A stretch of DNA of 10,547 nucleotides from the NCBI GenBank assembly GCA_020058315.1, contig JAGVEK010000548.1:1-10547 (forward strand), written 5' to 3'. The DNA is from Candidatus Zixiibacteriota bacterium (GTDB taxonomy: Bacteria > Zixibacteria > MSB-5A5 > WJJR01). Shown here in pieces: positions 1 through 6,031 of this stretch. The notes under the pieces are model-generated. The model did no database searches. It was not told the origin of the DNA and saw only the letters and a program-made list of their open reading frames with translations. The position numbers and the translations under genes are program-made. Every line of letters starts with the position of its first letter. Position 1 is the stretch's first letter.

Positions 1-1121
1 CCCGTGCTGGTATTGAGAGTGACACCGAGAGTCACCGGCGCCATCGCGGAACCGGTGGTGGGCTGGAACACATCAGTCACAGCAAATGTATGAGCTGTTC
101 CGTTGTTGACTGTAAAGGCCGCACCGACTGCGGCACCAAAGATGACGGCGGCGATGTCACCGGCGACCGCATTGTTCGAAGCGATGTTGTAAGTGGCGCC
201 GGTGCCTGCATATGAACGGGTCAGCCGAATCTGACTGCCGACTGAGTCGTATTCCGACTGGACACCTTTGACCTTGCTGATCGCAGCGATCAGGTCACTC
301 ACTGTCGAAGTCAAGGTCAACCCCGCGACCGGGACAAAAGTCCCTCCATCCACGGACAGCGAGAAGCCCGCATCGAGCCCGGCCTGTGTCACCCCGAGCG
401 CGCCCAACGTATCGGTCTCGACCATCCCTCCCGCGTAGACCGAGAGCCCGGTCGAATTGGTCGGCTGTACTCCTGTGACTGTCAGCGTATGGGTTCCACC
501 GGCGCCGTCAGCGGTTACACCGGTGACAATGTCAATGTTGGTCGCCCCGGCCGAGAACAAAGAGGCGGTGGCCGTGGTGGCGGTGGAATCGAGGTTGTTG
601 GCCAGGAAGACCTGCGTGGTCGCCTTCGCCGGGTCCTGCTGTCCAAACGGCAGGTTAATGTTGCCGATCGCCGTGGTGGCGGGGATCGAGCCGTCGGTCG
701 TGGCCATCTTCCCCTGCACGAAGAACCCGTTGGCCGGGTTCACCATGTTGGAATTGCCGTCCAGACCAAAAGCACCCGCACGCGTGTAGTATTCCTGCCC
801 GCCGTCAGAGAGGATGAAGAATCCCGATCCTTGCAGCGCCAAGTCAGTGAGCTGGCCGGTCGTTTCCAGACCGCCCTGGGAAAACTTGTTGTCCACCGTG
901 GCGACATTCATACCCAAGCCGAGTTGGACCGGGTTGAATCCGCCGGAAGTCGTCGTCGGACGACCGGCGCCGCGTAACGTCTGGACCAGTGCTTCTCTGA
1001 ATGTCACACGGCCGGTCTTGAATCCGATCGTGTTGATGTTGGCGATATTATCGCCGACGAGGTTCATGCGCACCATGTGGTTGCGCAGACCCGACACACC
1101 CGCGAACAGCGAGGCCATCAT
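1..1121 (-). CDS. flgE: Flagellar hook protein FlgE (C-terminal part beyond window)
   Basis: Structural subunit of the flagellar hook, exported by the flagellar type III system and polymerised under the FlgD cap. The 373 visible codons run open off the left edge. The N-terminus (MMASLFAGVSGLRNHMVRMN, then a GDNIANINTIGFKTGRV-type stretch at about 23-39) is the rod/hook signature, and residues 97-138 (LQGSGFFIL, YYTRAGAF, NGFFVQGK) are the second conserved block of FlgE/FlgG proteins. From about residue 195 onward the sequence is Thr/Gly/Ala-rich and variable. Residues ~240-313 resemble the 'flagellin hook IN' motif of FliD and flagellins. The usual FlgE 'YDSLGN' region has not been reached by the window edge, so this is a large-insert hook protein. 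The first of two adjacent ATGs is chosen: it overlaps the upstream stop as ATGA and has GGAGG nine bases upstream. FlgE is preferred over FlgF/FlgG because it follows fliK and flgD. Confidence 0.93.
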   Translation of the reverse strand, partial: MMASLFAGVSGLRNHMVRMNLVGDNIANINTIGFKTGRVTFREALVQTLRGAGRPTTTSGGFNPVQLGLGMNVATVDNKFSQGGLETTGQLTDLALQGSGFFILSDGGQEYYTRAGAFGLDGNSNMVNPANGFFVQGKMATTDGSIPATTAIGNINLPFGQQDPAKATTQVFLANNLDSTATTATASLFSAGATNIDIVTGVTADGAGGTHTLTVTGVQPTNSTGLSVYAGGMVETDTLGALGVTQAGLDAGFSLSVDGGTFVPVAGLTLTSTVSDLIAAISKVKGVQSEYDSVGSQIRLTRSYAGTGATYNIASNNAVAGDIAAVIFGAAVGAAFTVNNGTAHTFAVTDVFQPTTGSAMAPVTLGVTLNTST

Positions 1122-1615
1122 AGGGGTAATCCTCCATGTTGGATCGCAGCCTCCCCGTCTGGGGTCCGGCCGATCGATCTGGATGACAGGTTGTCCTGTT
1201 GATTATTGGTTTCAGCAGGCCGGATCTTCGACGGCAGAACAATGGCTGCGTCAATATTGGTAAAGACTCCGGCTTCGAGCGACTGACGATCCATGGCGGT
1301 TTTGACCGTGCGGTTGGGCACGGAGGCAATGACGGCCAGATCGTCGAGCAAAAAGAGCGCCTCGCGGGATCCCTTTTCTTTCGCGAGGTCAAACGCGGTC
1401 TGCAACTGGCTGATTGTGTTGTCGTCGGGGATCAGCCCGCGTCTGATCATCCGGTCGGCCGCATGCGCGGAGACCGCGATGTGTTGTTCGTCGAGACGAG
1501 ACCGCAATATCCTGGCGAACTCCCCCACCGTTCCCGCAGCTTTTTCTGCGGACTCTTTCGGGCGGGTCTGGAGCGCCTGTGCGGCGGCTGTTCGTACGGA
1601 CTGGACAAGACTCAT
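1118..1615 (-). CDS. TIGR02530-type flagellar operon protein
   Basis: Small conserved protein (165 residues from the ATG at 1615) found between flgD and flgE in many flagellar operons; its molecular role is not established. Family hallmarks are visible: an SAHAADRMIRRGL segment, the helix LQTAFDLAKEKGSREALFLL, then VPNRTVKTAMDR and the highly characteristic VFTNIDAAIVLP. The last ~35 residues are polar and low in hydrophobics, probably disordered. No signal peptide or membrane segment is visible, so it is probably cytosolic. A TTG at 1639 would add eight residues and overlap the flgD stop (TTGA). The ATG, 20 bases after flgD and with a weak AGG-type site, is preferred. The stop overlaps the flgE start by four bases, suggesting coupled translation with the hook subunit. 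An assembly or export role at the hook stage is inference from position only. Confidence 0.85.
   Translation of the reverse strand: MSLVQSVRTAAAQALQTRPKESAEKAAGTVGEFARILRSRLDEQHIAVSAHAADRMIRRGLIPDDNTISQLQTAFDLAKEKGSREALFLLDDLAVIASVPNRTVKTAMDRQSLEAGVFTNIDAAIVLPSKIRPAETNNQQDNLSSRSIGRTPDGEAAIQHGGLPL
1131..1135 (-). promoter_or_regulatory. Ribosome binding site of flgE
   Basis: The minus strand reads GGAGG here, nine bases before the first ATG of flgE (1121) and twelve before the second. The site lies inside the 3' end of the upstream gene. It is the best Shine-Dalgarno match I see in the window, consistent with a highly expressed structural subunit, and it supports the outer of the two ATGs as the start. 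Confidence 0.75.
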
Positions 1616-1635
1616 CGTTATGCCTGACTGTGGTT

Positions 1636-2319
1636 TCAAGTGTGAATCTCAAGGACGTCGCTGAGGGGAATGAGCACATTTCCGACAGTGAGCATTCCGG
1701 CCCCGTCGACGTAGCGGACTCCATCGACCGTTCCATTGAAATATGCATGGGCTGTGATTTCGTTGCCCTCAGCGTCGGTCGCCAGGACTTCCAGGTTGTA
1801 CTTCCCCTGGGCCACGGGGCTTCCGTTGGCATCGAGGCCATCCCATGTGATGTCATTGGCACCCGATGGGACGTGATCCATGCGCAGGGCGCGGACAAGG
1901 CTTCCATCGTCGTTGGTGATTTTGAGCGTCACGTCACCAGCTAACTTCTCAAGATCAAAGGAAATGTCGGCGGTGCCAGACTCACCAATCACGACGGAGT
2001 TGGACTGGACGCGCACGGAGCGGCCAATCAGGGAGGTGGCCATCGTGTTGTTAATCGTCTGCGACAGCATGAGATCGGCACTGAGGGCCTGTTCGAGGTT
2101 GCTGTTCATGTTCTGCAGTTGTTCGAGCTGGGTGAACTGCGCCATCTGGGCAATGAATTGCTCGTCCTGCATTGGCGAGCTGGGATCCTGGTTGGCCAGA
2201 CGGGTCACGAACAGGCGTAAAAAGTCGTCCTTTCCGAGAGTGTTCCTGCTGCTGGCACTCTGACTTGCTGAGACCGAAGCCCCTGCACTGATCTGGTCTA
2301 AACTGGCCGATATTGGCAT
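1636..2319 (-). CDS. flgD: Hook capping / scaffolding protein FlgD
   Basis: Scaffold that sits at the tip of the growing hook and directs FlgE polymerisation; exported by the flagellar type III system and discarded after hook completion. The 227-residue length is typical. The N-terminal FlgD domain is clear at residues 28-75: LGKDDFLRLFVTRLANQDP, then a Gln/Met-rich stretch with FIAQMAQFTQLEQL and MNSNLE. After it come a linker and SLIGRSVRV (~96-104), the start of the C-terminal FlgD Tudor-like/Ig-like region. DITWDGLDANGSPVAQGKY (~156-174) is the FlgD Ig-like signature. The protein ends in a short beta segment (VGNVLIPLSDVLEI). The ATG is 16 bases after the fliK stop and has a strong purine-rich site (GAGGGG). 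The neighbours fliK upstream and flgE downstream give the standard hook module. Confidence 0.96.
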   Translation of the reverse strand: MPISASLDQISAGASVSASQSASSRNTLGKDDFLRLFVTRLANQDPSSPMQDEQFIAQMAQFTQLEQLQNMNSNLEQALSADLMLSQTINNTMATSLIGRSVRVQSNSVVIGESGTADISFDLEKLAGDVTLKITNDDGSLVRALRMDHVPSGANDITWDGLDANGSPVAQGKYNLEVLATDAEGNEITAHAYFNGTVDGVRYVDGAGMLTVGNVLIPLSDVLEIHT

Positions 2320-2327
2320 GATCGAGT

Positions 2328-2333
2328 CCCCTC
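2328..2333 (-). promoter_or_regulatory. Ribosome binding site of flgD
   Basis: The minus strand reads GAGGGG (within AGAGGGGA) eight bases before the flgD ATG, in the 16-base gap after the fliK stop. It fixes the flgD start. Confidence 0.7.
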
Positions 2334-2335
2334 TG

Positions 2336-4297
2336 TTACGCCACCAGGTTGAGTCCCTGGGCGATATTGGTCATACTGAGCCACGGAGATTGCCGTTGTT
2401 CGATCCACTGAGGTTGGTTGCGATGGCCGCGTTCCCGGTCATTGTACGAGAGGTTGTTCTTTGGTTCGCCGTTGCGCCCCTGCGACTCGCGCTGCGGCGC
2501 TTGATGATCCCCAGGAGTCTGTGACGACAGGCTGGAGCGTTCGCCGCCCGGTGCGACGCCAACAATATCCAGCCGCTCCACGCGGATTCCGGCGTCGGTG
2601 AGAGCACGATGCAACTGAGCGATGTCGCGCTCGACTGTCGCGCGCACCGCGTCGGAGGCGAAGCGAAGCCTGCCAATGATGCCCGATGGGCCTGCCTGCA
2701 AGTCGATGGTCAGTCGTCCGAGCTCGGACGGCTCCATGCGCATGGTGATCTGTCCAGGAACACGAATGGACTTGGGATCCTCTATCACAAAGCGTGCCGG
2801 AGGCGCCAATTCAGCGCGTTCGGGTGCAACTTCTTTCGACGACAGGACAGAATGTGCCGACGCATTCTGCGCCGGAGCGGCATCTTTCTGCGTCAGTTCG
2901 CCAGAACGGCCTGTCTGGCTGCTCGCTGCCAGATCGCCGTTCTTTCGATCTGCGTCGTCAGATCTCACAGCGCGCCCGGTGGCGTGTTCGTTGGATGGCG
3001 CCACGCTCTGCGCCCTGACGGATGCGGTTTCTGGCGCGGCGGAGCGAGCGCTGACGCTCACATCGAGAGCGGATAGCGCATCCAGACGGGCGGACACAGA
3101 GGTCTGCGATTTTCCGGAGCGGATCGACAGACTCCGGAGGCCGAGATCGACCATCTTCGAGGAGAGATCTCCGGCCTTGGCTCTGACAACGCGGGTATCA
3201 GCCGTGTCAAAGTTCTTGGCACGAAGCAGCACGTCGGAGCTCTGCTGGGCAGGGACTGCGACAGCAGGAGTCGCAGCGCTGGTAGTGATTGATTTGGGGG
3301 AAGCAGGGGATCCGCTTCCAGATGACGGAATCGGTGGATTGATGTGCTCTACAACTGATTCCGTCGCCGGCTTCATGGAGATTGTCTTGCTTGTGAACGC
3401 GGCCTGATCGACATCTGGCGCCGACTTTGCGATCACCGGCCGAGACTCCCCATCGGTCTGACCCGTCGGCGTGTCAGTGACAATAAGCCCATGCGGTTGG
3501 GGTGGCAGGTCTATTGTTGCAGATTGCACGGCTGTCTGGCCCGGCAAAGGATCTGCAGAATCTTGACTTCCCACCGGAGCGTCGGCTGCCATGTCGCGCA
3601 CGTTGGGCAATGACAGCGGTTGAGATGGCAGGTCAACTGCCGCAATATGCACGGCTGTCTGGCCCGGCAAAGAACCAGCAGAATCCTGGCTTCCCACCGG
3701 AGTACCGGCTGCAATGTCGCGCGCATTGGGCAACGGCATTGGCGGCAATTGAACCATCGTGGCAGGGAGCGGATCACGACTGGTATTGAGCACAATCAGA
3801 AGATCGGTACTTGATGATTTGGCCAAAGTGGCGGCCGCAGTGGTTGTCGCGTCTGCGCCCTCCGTCGAACTCCCTGCGGGATCGGCTGGCACCGATACCC
3901 GGTCAGAATCAGCCGTTGCCAGCGCACTCGGCGATTCGAGGGGCGAGGCCACGGTACCCATCAGTATGGAGAGGATCGTGCCGTCGGCAGGACCGGTTGC
4001 CACCGCGCAATTGGGGTCGGTGGTCAGCGGTGAAGCAACGGGAGAGGATGCCAACAATGCCGAGCCAAGACCGCCATCGGTGCCGGCCTCAGCACTCGCA
4101 AACAGGGCACCCATGCCAGCCGGAACTGAAGTCTCCGCGCCAGGGATTCCGCCCGGCGTTCCGGCTAACAACAACTGCAACGCGGCGGCAAAGGCATCTG
4201 AGCCGGACGTCGCGGCGTCGGCGCGAACTCCAGACGGTGGGACCGCTACGGGGGTTCCCAGCAATTGGAGAAGAATATCGGTCGGCAGTGCCTGCAT
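2336..4297 (-). CDS. fliK: Flagellar hook-length control protein FliK
   Basis: Secreted molecular ruler that measures hook length and switches export specificity from hook to filament substrates through FlhB. At 653 residues it is clearly longer than the ~400-residue enterobacterial protein. Residues 1-~500 are Ala/Ser/Thr/Pro-rich, low-complexity and probably extended. Within them lies a near-perfect tandem duplication with a 41-residue period (189-229 and 230-270, sharing PVGSQDSA and LPGQTAV). The C-terminal Flg_hook domain is at ~505-580: IRVPGQITMRMEPSELGRLT carries the expected L.P..LG.[LV].[IV] pattern, followed by RLRFASDAVRATVERDIAQL and a GIRVERLDI strand. A Gln/Arg/Asn-rich tail of ~70 residues follows. 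The ATG is 21 bases after the MotE-like stop with a moderate AAGG/AAAGAA site. The identification rests on the C-terminal domain and on position before flgD. Confidence 0.93.
   Translation of the reverse strand: MQALPTDILLQLLGTPVAVPPSGVRADAATSGSDAFAAALQLLLAGTPGGIPGAETSVPAGMGALFASAEAGTDGGLGSALLASSPVASPLTTDPNCAVATGPADGTILSILMGTVASPLESPSALATADSDRVSVPADPAGSSTEGADATTTAAATLAKSSSTDLLIVLNTSRDPLPATMVQLPPMPLPNARDIAAGTPVGSQDSAGSLPGQTAVHIAAVDLPSQPLSLPNVRDMAADAPVGSQDSADPLPGQTAVQSATIDLPPQPHGLIVTDTPTGQTDGESRPVIAKSAPDVDQAAFTSKTISMKPATESVVEHINPPIPSSGSGSPASPKSITTSAATPAVAVPAQQSSDVLLRAKNFDTADTRVVRAKAGDLSSKMVDLGLRSLSIRSGKSQTSVSARLDALSALDVSVSARSAAPETASVRAQSVAPSNEHATGRAVRSDDADRKNGDLAASSQTGRSGELTQKDAAPAQNASAHSVLSSKEVAPERAELAPPARFVIEDPKSIRVPGQITMRMEPSELGRLTIDLQAGPSGIIGRLRFASDAVRATVERDIAQLHRALTDAGIRVERLDIVGVAPGGERSSLSSQTPGDHQAPQRESQGRNGEPKNNLSYNDRERGHRNQPQWIEQRQSPWLSMTNIAQGLNLVA
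3488..3733 (-). repeat. 123-base tandem duplication inside fliK
   Basis: Two adjacent in-frame units of 123 bases (3611-3733 and 3488-3610) encode the 41-residue repeat of the FliK ruler region. On the plus strand the 20-base core GCACGGCTGTCTGGCCCGGC occurs at 3526 and again exactly 123 bases later at 3649, and the flanking ~90 bases match with scattered substitutions. Residues just before unit 1 (DPLPATMVQLPP) resemble the end of unit 2, so part of an older third unit may be present. The period is a multiple of three, so gain or loss of a unit would keep the frame. Confidence 0.9.
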
Positions 4298-4318
4298 TCG
4301 TTCTTTGCCTTAGGTTCC

Positions 4319-5104
4319 TCAGGGTTCCGGGGTCAGCAACTCGGTTGTGATTTGCGCGGCACGCTCCGGCGGGAGCAGGGCCAGGACTTTCGAAGCGTTG
4401 AGCGGCTTCATGCTCGGCAGGATTGCGAGGATCGTCTTATCATCGAGCTTGGCCATCAGACCGGCCAGTTCCTCTTGCTTCATGCCATCCAGCAGTTTTG
4501 CCAGGTAGAGAACTTTCTCGCCAGCGATTGCCTTCTTCTGAGAGAGCAACTGCTCGACCTGGCCCTTGAGTGTCGTGAGTTCCTGTCGTTCAATCTGAAG
4601 TTGCGCTTCTTCGGCGGCGATTTCTTTGTGCCGCTGGTCGAGCTCGGAAATCATTGCGATCGTGTCGACACCACTCTTCTGGGCAGCTTCCACCGCCGCG
4701 GCGGCGCGGCCGAAATCGGAGACATACTCCTGTGGCTGACCATCGGTCTTGGTGGAATCCGCAGCCGATTTCGCCTCGGCGGGTAGCGCGGCAGTGGCAG
4801 GAGGCTTCGGGTCGAAGACTCCCATCATGTAACTGAATCCTGCCAGGAAGATGACGAAGGTCACTAGCCCGACTACGATGAGGAGCACCGGGCTGAACTT
4901 CTTCCCTGCCTTCTCGGGAGTGGCATCGGCTGCTGGGGGGGCTTCTTTGCCCTGATCCTTGCCTTGATCCTTGCCCGAATCCATCGACGACGGCTTGGGT
5001 TTTTCGGCCGCCGGGGGCGTTGCTTTCTTCACATCCTCTGCCATAGCTCCTGCCTGGTTTGCCACATGGGCAAACCAATCCGACATCCATTGTGCAACTC
5101 GCAT
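4319..5104 (-). CDS. ylxF: MotE/YlxF-like single-pass membrane protein with MgtE-N-like domain
   Basis: 261 residues. Order of elements: a short N-terminus; a Pro/Lys/Ala-rich cytoplasmic linker with a KDQGKDQGK repeat (~22-68); one transmembrane segment (~70-94, FSPVLLIVVGLVTFVIFLAG); a linker; a charged coiled coil (~150-196); and a C-terminal helical domain (~197-256, YLAKLLDGMKQEELAGLMAK, then ILAILPSMKPLNASKVLALL) like the MgtE intracellular N domain of the MotE family. In Bacillus the gene between fliJ and fliK is ylxF, and in rhizobia MotE is a chaperone of the periplasmic motility protein MotC. The tail topology suggests the coiled coil and helical domain are outside the membrane, by analogy with MotE. 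The ATG at 5104 has GGAG six bases upstream. A second ATG at 5044 (MAEDVKK) also has an AGGAG, but only two bases away, so the start is not certain. The function here is inferred: motor or stator related. Confidence 0.8.
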   Translation of the reverse strand: MRVAQWMSDWFAHVANQAGAMAEDVKKATPPAAEKPKPSSMDSGKDQGKDQGKEAPPAADATPEKAGKKFSPVLLIVVGLVTFVIFLAGFSYMMGVFDPKPPATAALPAEAKSAADSTKTDGQPQEYVSDFGRAAAAVEAAQKSGVDTIAMISELDQRHKEIAAEEAQLQIERQELTTLKGQVEQLLSQKKAIAGEKVLYLAKLLDGMKQEELAGLMAKLDDKTILAILPSMKPLNASKVLALLPPERAAQITTELLTPEP

Positions 5105-5160
5105 GCCGCGCTCCGACGGGCGACGACGATTTGCAGTAACCTATTGTCTCTGTAGAGATT

Positions 5161-5176
5161 CCCGGCGCATGCCGGG
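5161..5176 (-). repeat. GC-rich hairpin in the spacer before the MotE-like gene
   Basis: Perfect inverted repeat CCCGGC-4-GCCGGG, 57 bases upstream of the MotE-like start. A second small palindrome (TCTCT-2-AGAGA) lies beside it at 5147-5158. No T-run follows on the transcript side, so it is not a convincing intrinsic terminator. It could stabilise or pause the transcript. The 179-base spacer 5105-5283 holds no convincing gene and no promoter that I can support. Confidence 0.6.
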
Positions 5177-5256
5177 TGGCGGATAGCAGAACAGGCTCAG
5201 TGATGCTCGGGTTGTGCGGTTCGGTTTTCCAGATCGGGCGGCAGATTCTTCCTAAG

Positions 5257-5266
5257 CCCCCCCCCC
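5257..5266 (-). repeat. Ten-base G homopolymer (coding strand)
   Basis: Ten consecutive C on the plus strand, so G10 on the transcribed gene strand, 18 bases after the fliJ stop and about 150 bases upstream of the MotE-like start. It lies outside both reading frames, so slippage would change spacing or RNA structure, not the protein. It is the longest homopolymer I see in the window. Confidence 0.85.
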
Positions 5267-5283
5267 GCTTGTGCCCACACTGA

Positions 5284-5748
5284 TCATGTGTGTTGCTCTG
5301 CGGGATCTCGATCACGCAGGAACCGAGTGACAGCTTTCGCGTCGTTCTCTTTTTGTTCGTCACGGAGATTCTCAAGCGAATATTCCCGCCACCGGCGCTG
5401 CCTCAAGCGTTCCAGTGTTTCAGCCTCACGCGATTTCTTAACCAGCCTCTCCCTCGCCTGCTCCACGCGTTCGGAGGCACGGCGCACCAAGTCGGTCCGA
5501 CGCAAGACCTCCTGCTTGGCAGCACCCAACGCCAGCAGCGCCCCGTCCCATTGACGAGCCACGCTGGGGCGTGCGGAGAGTGCCGCGTAGGACTCTGCGA
5601 CCTCTGCCCACTCCTGTCTCGAATCCTCCAGTTGGGCCTCACACTGTCGCATCAGGCTCTGTTCGTGAGCCAGTTCAATGGCGCGCTGCTTCTTCTCCGC
5701 CTGCTTGAGGTGCATCAGGCGTGCCAATCGGAAACGGAAGAGCTTCAT
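5284..5748 (-). CDS. fliJ: Flagellar export protein FliJ
   Basis: Cytoplasmic coiled-coil stalk of the FliH-FliI-FliJ export ATPase; it links the FliI hexamer to the FlhA gate and recycles export chaperones. At 154 residues it has the usual length. The sequence is almost entirely charged alpha-helix with no Cys or Pro-rich breaks. It opens with MKLFRFRLARLMHLKQAEKK (family pattern: F.F.L..LL.lK...E) and ends with the conserved helix REAETLERLRQRRWREY, then LENLRDEQKENDAKAV (family pattern: E..E.K..DE). The start is forced: an in-frame TGA lies six codons upstream (5767-5769). No Shine-Dalgarno sequence is visible in the preceding bases (CTGATACTCCC), unlike its neighbours. It stands apart from fliI by 319 bases and from the next gene by 214 bases to the alternative start or 179 to the preferred one, which is unusual in this compact operon. 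Confidence 0.9.
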   Translation of the reverse strand: MKLFRFRLARLMHLKQAEKKQRAIELAHEQSLMRQCEAQLEDSRQEWAEVAESYAALSARPSVARQWDGALLALGAAKQEVLRRTDLVRRASERVEQARERLVKKSREAETLERLRQRRWREYSLENLRDEQKENDAKAVTRFLRDRDPAEQHT

Positions 5749-5877
5749 GGGAGTATCAGATGACGATCATGCAGCCGAGAATCGGGCCCGGAATCTCAGG
5801 AATGCCTTTACGGAGGCCATCGACTCTCCTCGGTCTCGGTTGAAAGGTGGACGAATTACAAGCCTCCGGCCTGAGAT

Positions 5878-5896
5878 CGGGAGGGCAAGCCTCCCG
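5878..5896. repeat. Short hairpin CGGGAGG-5-CCTCCCG with nearby arm copy
   Basis: Perfect 7-bp inverted repeat (5878-5884 and 5890-5896) with a five-base loop. The segment CAAGCCTCCCGGC (5886-5898) has a near-identical direct copy, CAAGCCTCCGGC, at 5859-5870. This clustering of related short motifs is typical of dispersed intergenic repeats and not of coding DNA. Confidence 0.7.
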
Positions 5897-5963
5897 GCAA
5901 GCCATTTTCCCCGTTCACGAGTTGGCTCGGCAGTCCGCCTCGACGGATCGCCCCATTTTAGCT

Positions 5964-6031
5964 GGCGCCACCGGTCTTCAGACCTGTGTCTTTGTGTGGT
6001 GGAAGACACGGGTCTGACAACCCGTGGCACC
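5964..6031. repeat. Nested palindromic element (29-base imperfect inverted repeat)
   Basis: The left arm 5964-5992 and right arm 6003-6031 are reverse complements at 24 of 29 positions by hand alignment, separated by ten bases. Each arm is itself nearly palindromic: CACCGGTCT-TC-AGACCTGTG on the left (one mismatch) and CACGGGT-6-ACCCGTG on the right (perfect). The right arm also starts a further perfect hairpin (6023-6040). Alternative folds (one long stem or several short ones) are therefore possible. No transposase is nearby. The structure fits a REP-like or MITE-like dispersed element, or an intercistronic RNA structure between fliI and fliJ; copy number elsewhere cannot be judged from this window. 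Confidence 0.8.

Noticed and set aside
2622..3407. 261-codon plus-strand frame opposite fliK
   Set aside because: Antisense shadow of the Ala/Ser/Arg-rich low-complexity region of FliK; composition mirrors that bias and no motif is visible.
4939..4975. Short GGCAAGGATCA-type tandem repeat in the MotE-like gene (KDQGKDQGK)
   Set aside because: A two-unit coding repeat in a disordered linker; common and not informative alone.
5161..5176. Intrinsic terminator between fliJ and the MotE-like gene
   Set aside because: The stem is good but no T-run follows on the transcript strand, and flanking genes belong to the same pathway.
5105..5283. Sigma-28 or sigma-54 promoter before the MotE-like gene
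   Set aside because: I looked for TGGCAC-5-TTGC and TAAA-15-GCCGATAA-type patterns on the minus strand and found no acceptable match.
4590..5375. 261-codon minus-strand frame overlapping the MotE-like gene and the end of fliJ, reading through the G10 tract
   Set aside because: It runs in another frame over a gene with a clear membrane segment and domain; its sequence is Arg/Gly/Ser-rich without motifs. I also considered that G-tract slippage could fuse it to a neighbour, but fliJ already ends at its proper family C-terminus before the tract.
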